A stretch of DNA of 32,837 nt from an uncultured Alphaproteobacteria bacterium (lineage in GTDB: Bacteria > Pseudomonadota > Alphaproteobacteria > HIMB59 > GCA-002718135): the NCBI GenBank assembly GCA_902574475.1, contig CACGNZ010000014.1, positions 1 to 32,837 on the forward strand, given 5' to 3'. Under the pieces are notes generated by a model, which saw only the letters and a program-made list of their open reading frames with translations, did not search any database and was not told where the DNA came from. Shown here piece after piece: positions 31,874-32,837 of the stretch. Each line of letters opens with the position of its first letter. Position 1 is the stretch's first letter. The position numbers and the translations under genes were made by a program.

Positions 31874-32837
31874 GTGTCCGATAAGTTAGAAATTAATAAA
31901 AGAGAATATCCAAGTAATTTTTCAAAAACTGCTATTGTGATTTGCCTTGATGGCAGTCAAAAAGAGTATCTCGAAGAAGCATCAAAATCAAATCTTACAC
32001 CAAATCTTGATAAATTAATTGCAAGTGGTGAAAATCTATTAGTACACAGCGCTATTCCAAGTTTTACAAATCCAAATAATATTTCGATTGTAACAGGCCA
32101 ACCAAGTTCTGTTCACGGTATATGCGGAAACTTCTTTTATACACCTGAGACGGGTGAAGAAGTAATGATGAATGACCCAAAATATATGCGAGCACCAACT
32201 ATTTTTGAAAAATTTTACAATTCTGGTTCTAAAATTGCTCTGGTTACTGCAAAAGATAAGCTGAGAACACTTTTAGGAAATGGATTAAGTTTTGATGATG
32301 AGAGAGCTATATGTTTTTCTGCTGAAAAATCTGATCAAGCAACAAAAAATCTCAATGGTATAGATAATGTAAACGATTGGTTAGGGATGCCAGTGCCAGA
32401 AGTATATTCTGAAGGACTTTCTGAATTTGTAATGGCTGCAGGTGTAAAGCTTCTTGAAGAGTTCAAACCAAATATCATGTATTTATCGACTACGGATTAT
32501 ATTCAACACAAATATGCACCGGGAAATGAAACAGCAAATAAATTTTATGCAATGTTTGATAAATATATTGGTCTTTTAAATAAGGAGAATGTTTCTATAA
32601 TCATCACAGCAGATCACGGTATGAAACCAAAATCAAAAGAAGATGGTTCACCTAATGCAATATTTTTACAAGATTATTTAGATAAAAAGTTTGAATCAAA
32701 CATGGCTAAAGTCATCCTACCAATTACAGATCCATATGTCGTTCATCATGGTTCACTTGGTTCTTTTGCAACAATTTATTTAGAAGACAAGAGCAAGGTA
32801 GATTCAGTTGTAAATGCTATTAAAGAAATAAAAGATA
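31874..32837 (+). CDS. phnA: Phosphonoacetate hydrolase, C-terminally cut by the window end
   Basis: Zinc-dependent hydrolase of the alkaline phosphatase superfamily that cleaves the C-P bond of phosphonoacetate to acetate and phosphate. The first 321 codons are present from a GTG at 31874. Family segments are ICLDGSQKEYL (Asp26), IPSFTNPNNISIVTG with the nucleophilic Thr65, EEVMMNDPKYMRAPT, TAKDKLRTLLG, FSAEKSD, LSTTDYIQHKYAPG with Asp208 and His212, ADHGM with Asp247 and His248, and ITDPYVVHHG. These match the zinc ligands known for the Pseudomonas enzyme; the last His ligand would lie beyond the window, with roughly 90 residues missing. No good Shine-Dalgarno precedes the GTG. It is divergent from the ugpCAE importer. 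Confidence 0.93.
   Translation, partial: MSDKLEINKREYPSNFSKTAIVICLDGSQKEYLEEASKSNLTPNLDKLIASGENLLVHSAIPSFTNPNNISIVTGQPSSVHGICGNFFYTPETGEEVMMNDPKYMRAPTIFEKFYNSGSKIALVTAKDKLRTLLGNGLSFDDERAICFSAEKSDQATKNLNGIDNVNDWLGMPVPEVYSEGLSEFVMAAGVKLLEEFKPNIMYLSTTDYIQHKYAPGNETANKFYAMFDKYIGLLNKENVSIIITADHGMKPKSKEDGSPNAIFLQDYLDKKFESNMAKVILPITDPYVVHHGSLGSFATIYLEDKSKVDSVVNAIKEIKD

Noticed and set aside
1-32837. tRNA, rRNA, CRISPR array, insertion sequence, prophage or toxin-antitoxin genes
   Set aside because: I looked for cloverleaf-like GC-rich segments, regularly spaced repeats, transposase or integrase motifs and terminal inverted repeats in the gaps and found none. The gaps are too short for most of these.

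Overview
The window is a compact, AT-rich bacterial chromosome segment with no gene-free stretch longer than 300 bases. No tRNA, rRNA, CRISPR array, insertion sequence or phage gene was seen. Several families point to Alphaproteobacteria: an FYDLN_acid/TIGR02300 protein, an NDUFS6-like zinc finger, a HemB amino terminus with the RRNR run, and a ROSE-like thermosensor before a small heat shock gene. Low GC, very short intergenic gaps and many start/stop overlaps suggest a streamlined free-living, probably marine, lineage (for example HIMB59/AEGEAN-169-like). That placement is inference.

Layout. 1-3820 (minus): a DUF2141 exported protein, cysS, thrS and the first 26 codons of hemB, tightly packed. 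3849-7963 (plus): an overlapping folate operon, pabB-pabA-pabC-folP-folB-folK, closed tail-to-tail by a degenerate TrpF-like gene (7940-8590, minus). This block is visibly more AT-rich than its flanks, and its proteins carry non-canonical motifs. 8643-11227: a DUF1800/DUF1501 pair. 11254-14444: nucleoside salvage genes cdd, punA and deoA, followed by a SAM O-methyltransferase. 14450-15014: a heat-shock unit with an RpoH-type promoter, a two-hairpin ROSE-like leader, an Hsp20 gene and a strong intrinsic terminator.

15176-18852 holds an iron(III) ABC importer. The binding protein and fused permease are on plus; the ATPase is on minus, facing them and sitting behind an M48 lipoprotein peptidase gene. 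19815-22637 holds adenosine deaminase (plus) against an adenosine kinase-like PfkB protein and an EamA transporter (minus). 22659-24449 is an orphan YejA-type peptide-binding protein. It is divergent from msrP-msrQ (24536-26062), the periplasmic methionine sulfoxide reductase system. 26037-28707 (minus) holds an MFS transporter, two small zinc proteins (one only 56 aa) and a second EamA transporter. 28722-31697 (minus) is a Ugp/Mal-type importer without a binding protein here; all three of its subunits carry insertions. Divergent from it, phosphonoacetate hydrolase (phnA, from 31874) runs off the window end.

Main themes are import and salvage (nucleosides, iron, peptides, a sugar- or phosphoester-like solute, phosphonate) plus folate synthesis and protein repair. 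Points most worth checking: the RpoH promoter plus RNA thermosensor before hsp20; the TrpE-type PIAGT motif in a pabB-position gene together with a degenerate TrpF-like neighbour; and the Cys-pair insertions in the transporter beside phnA.
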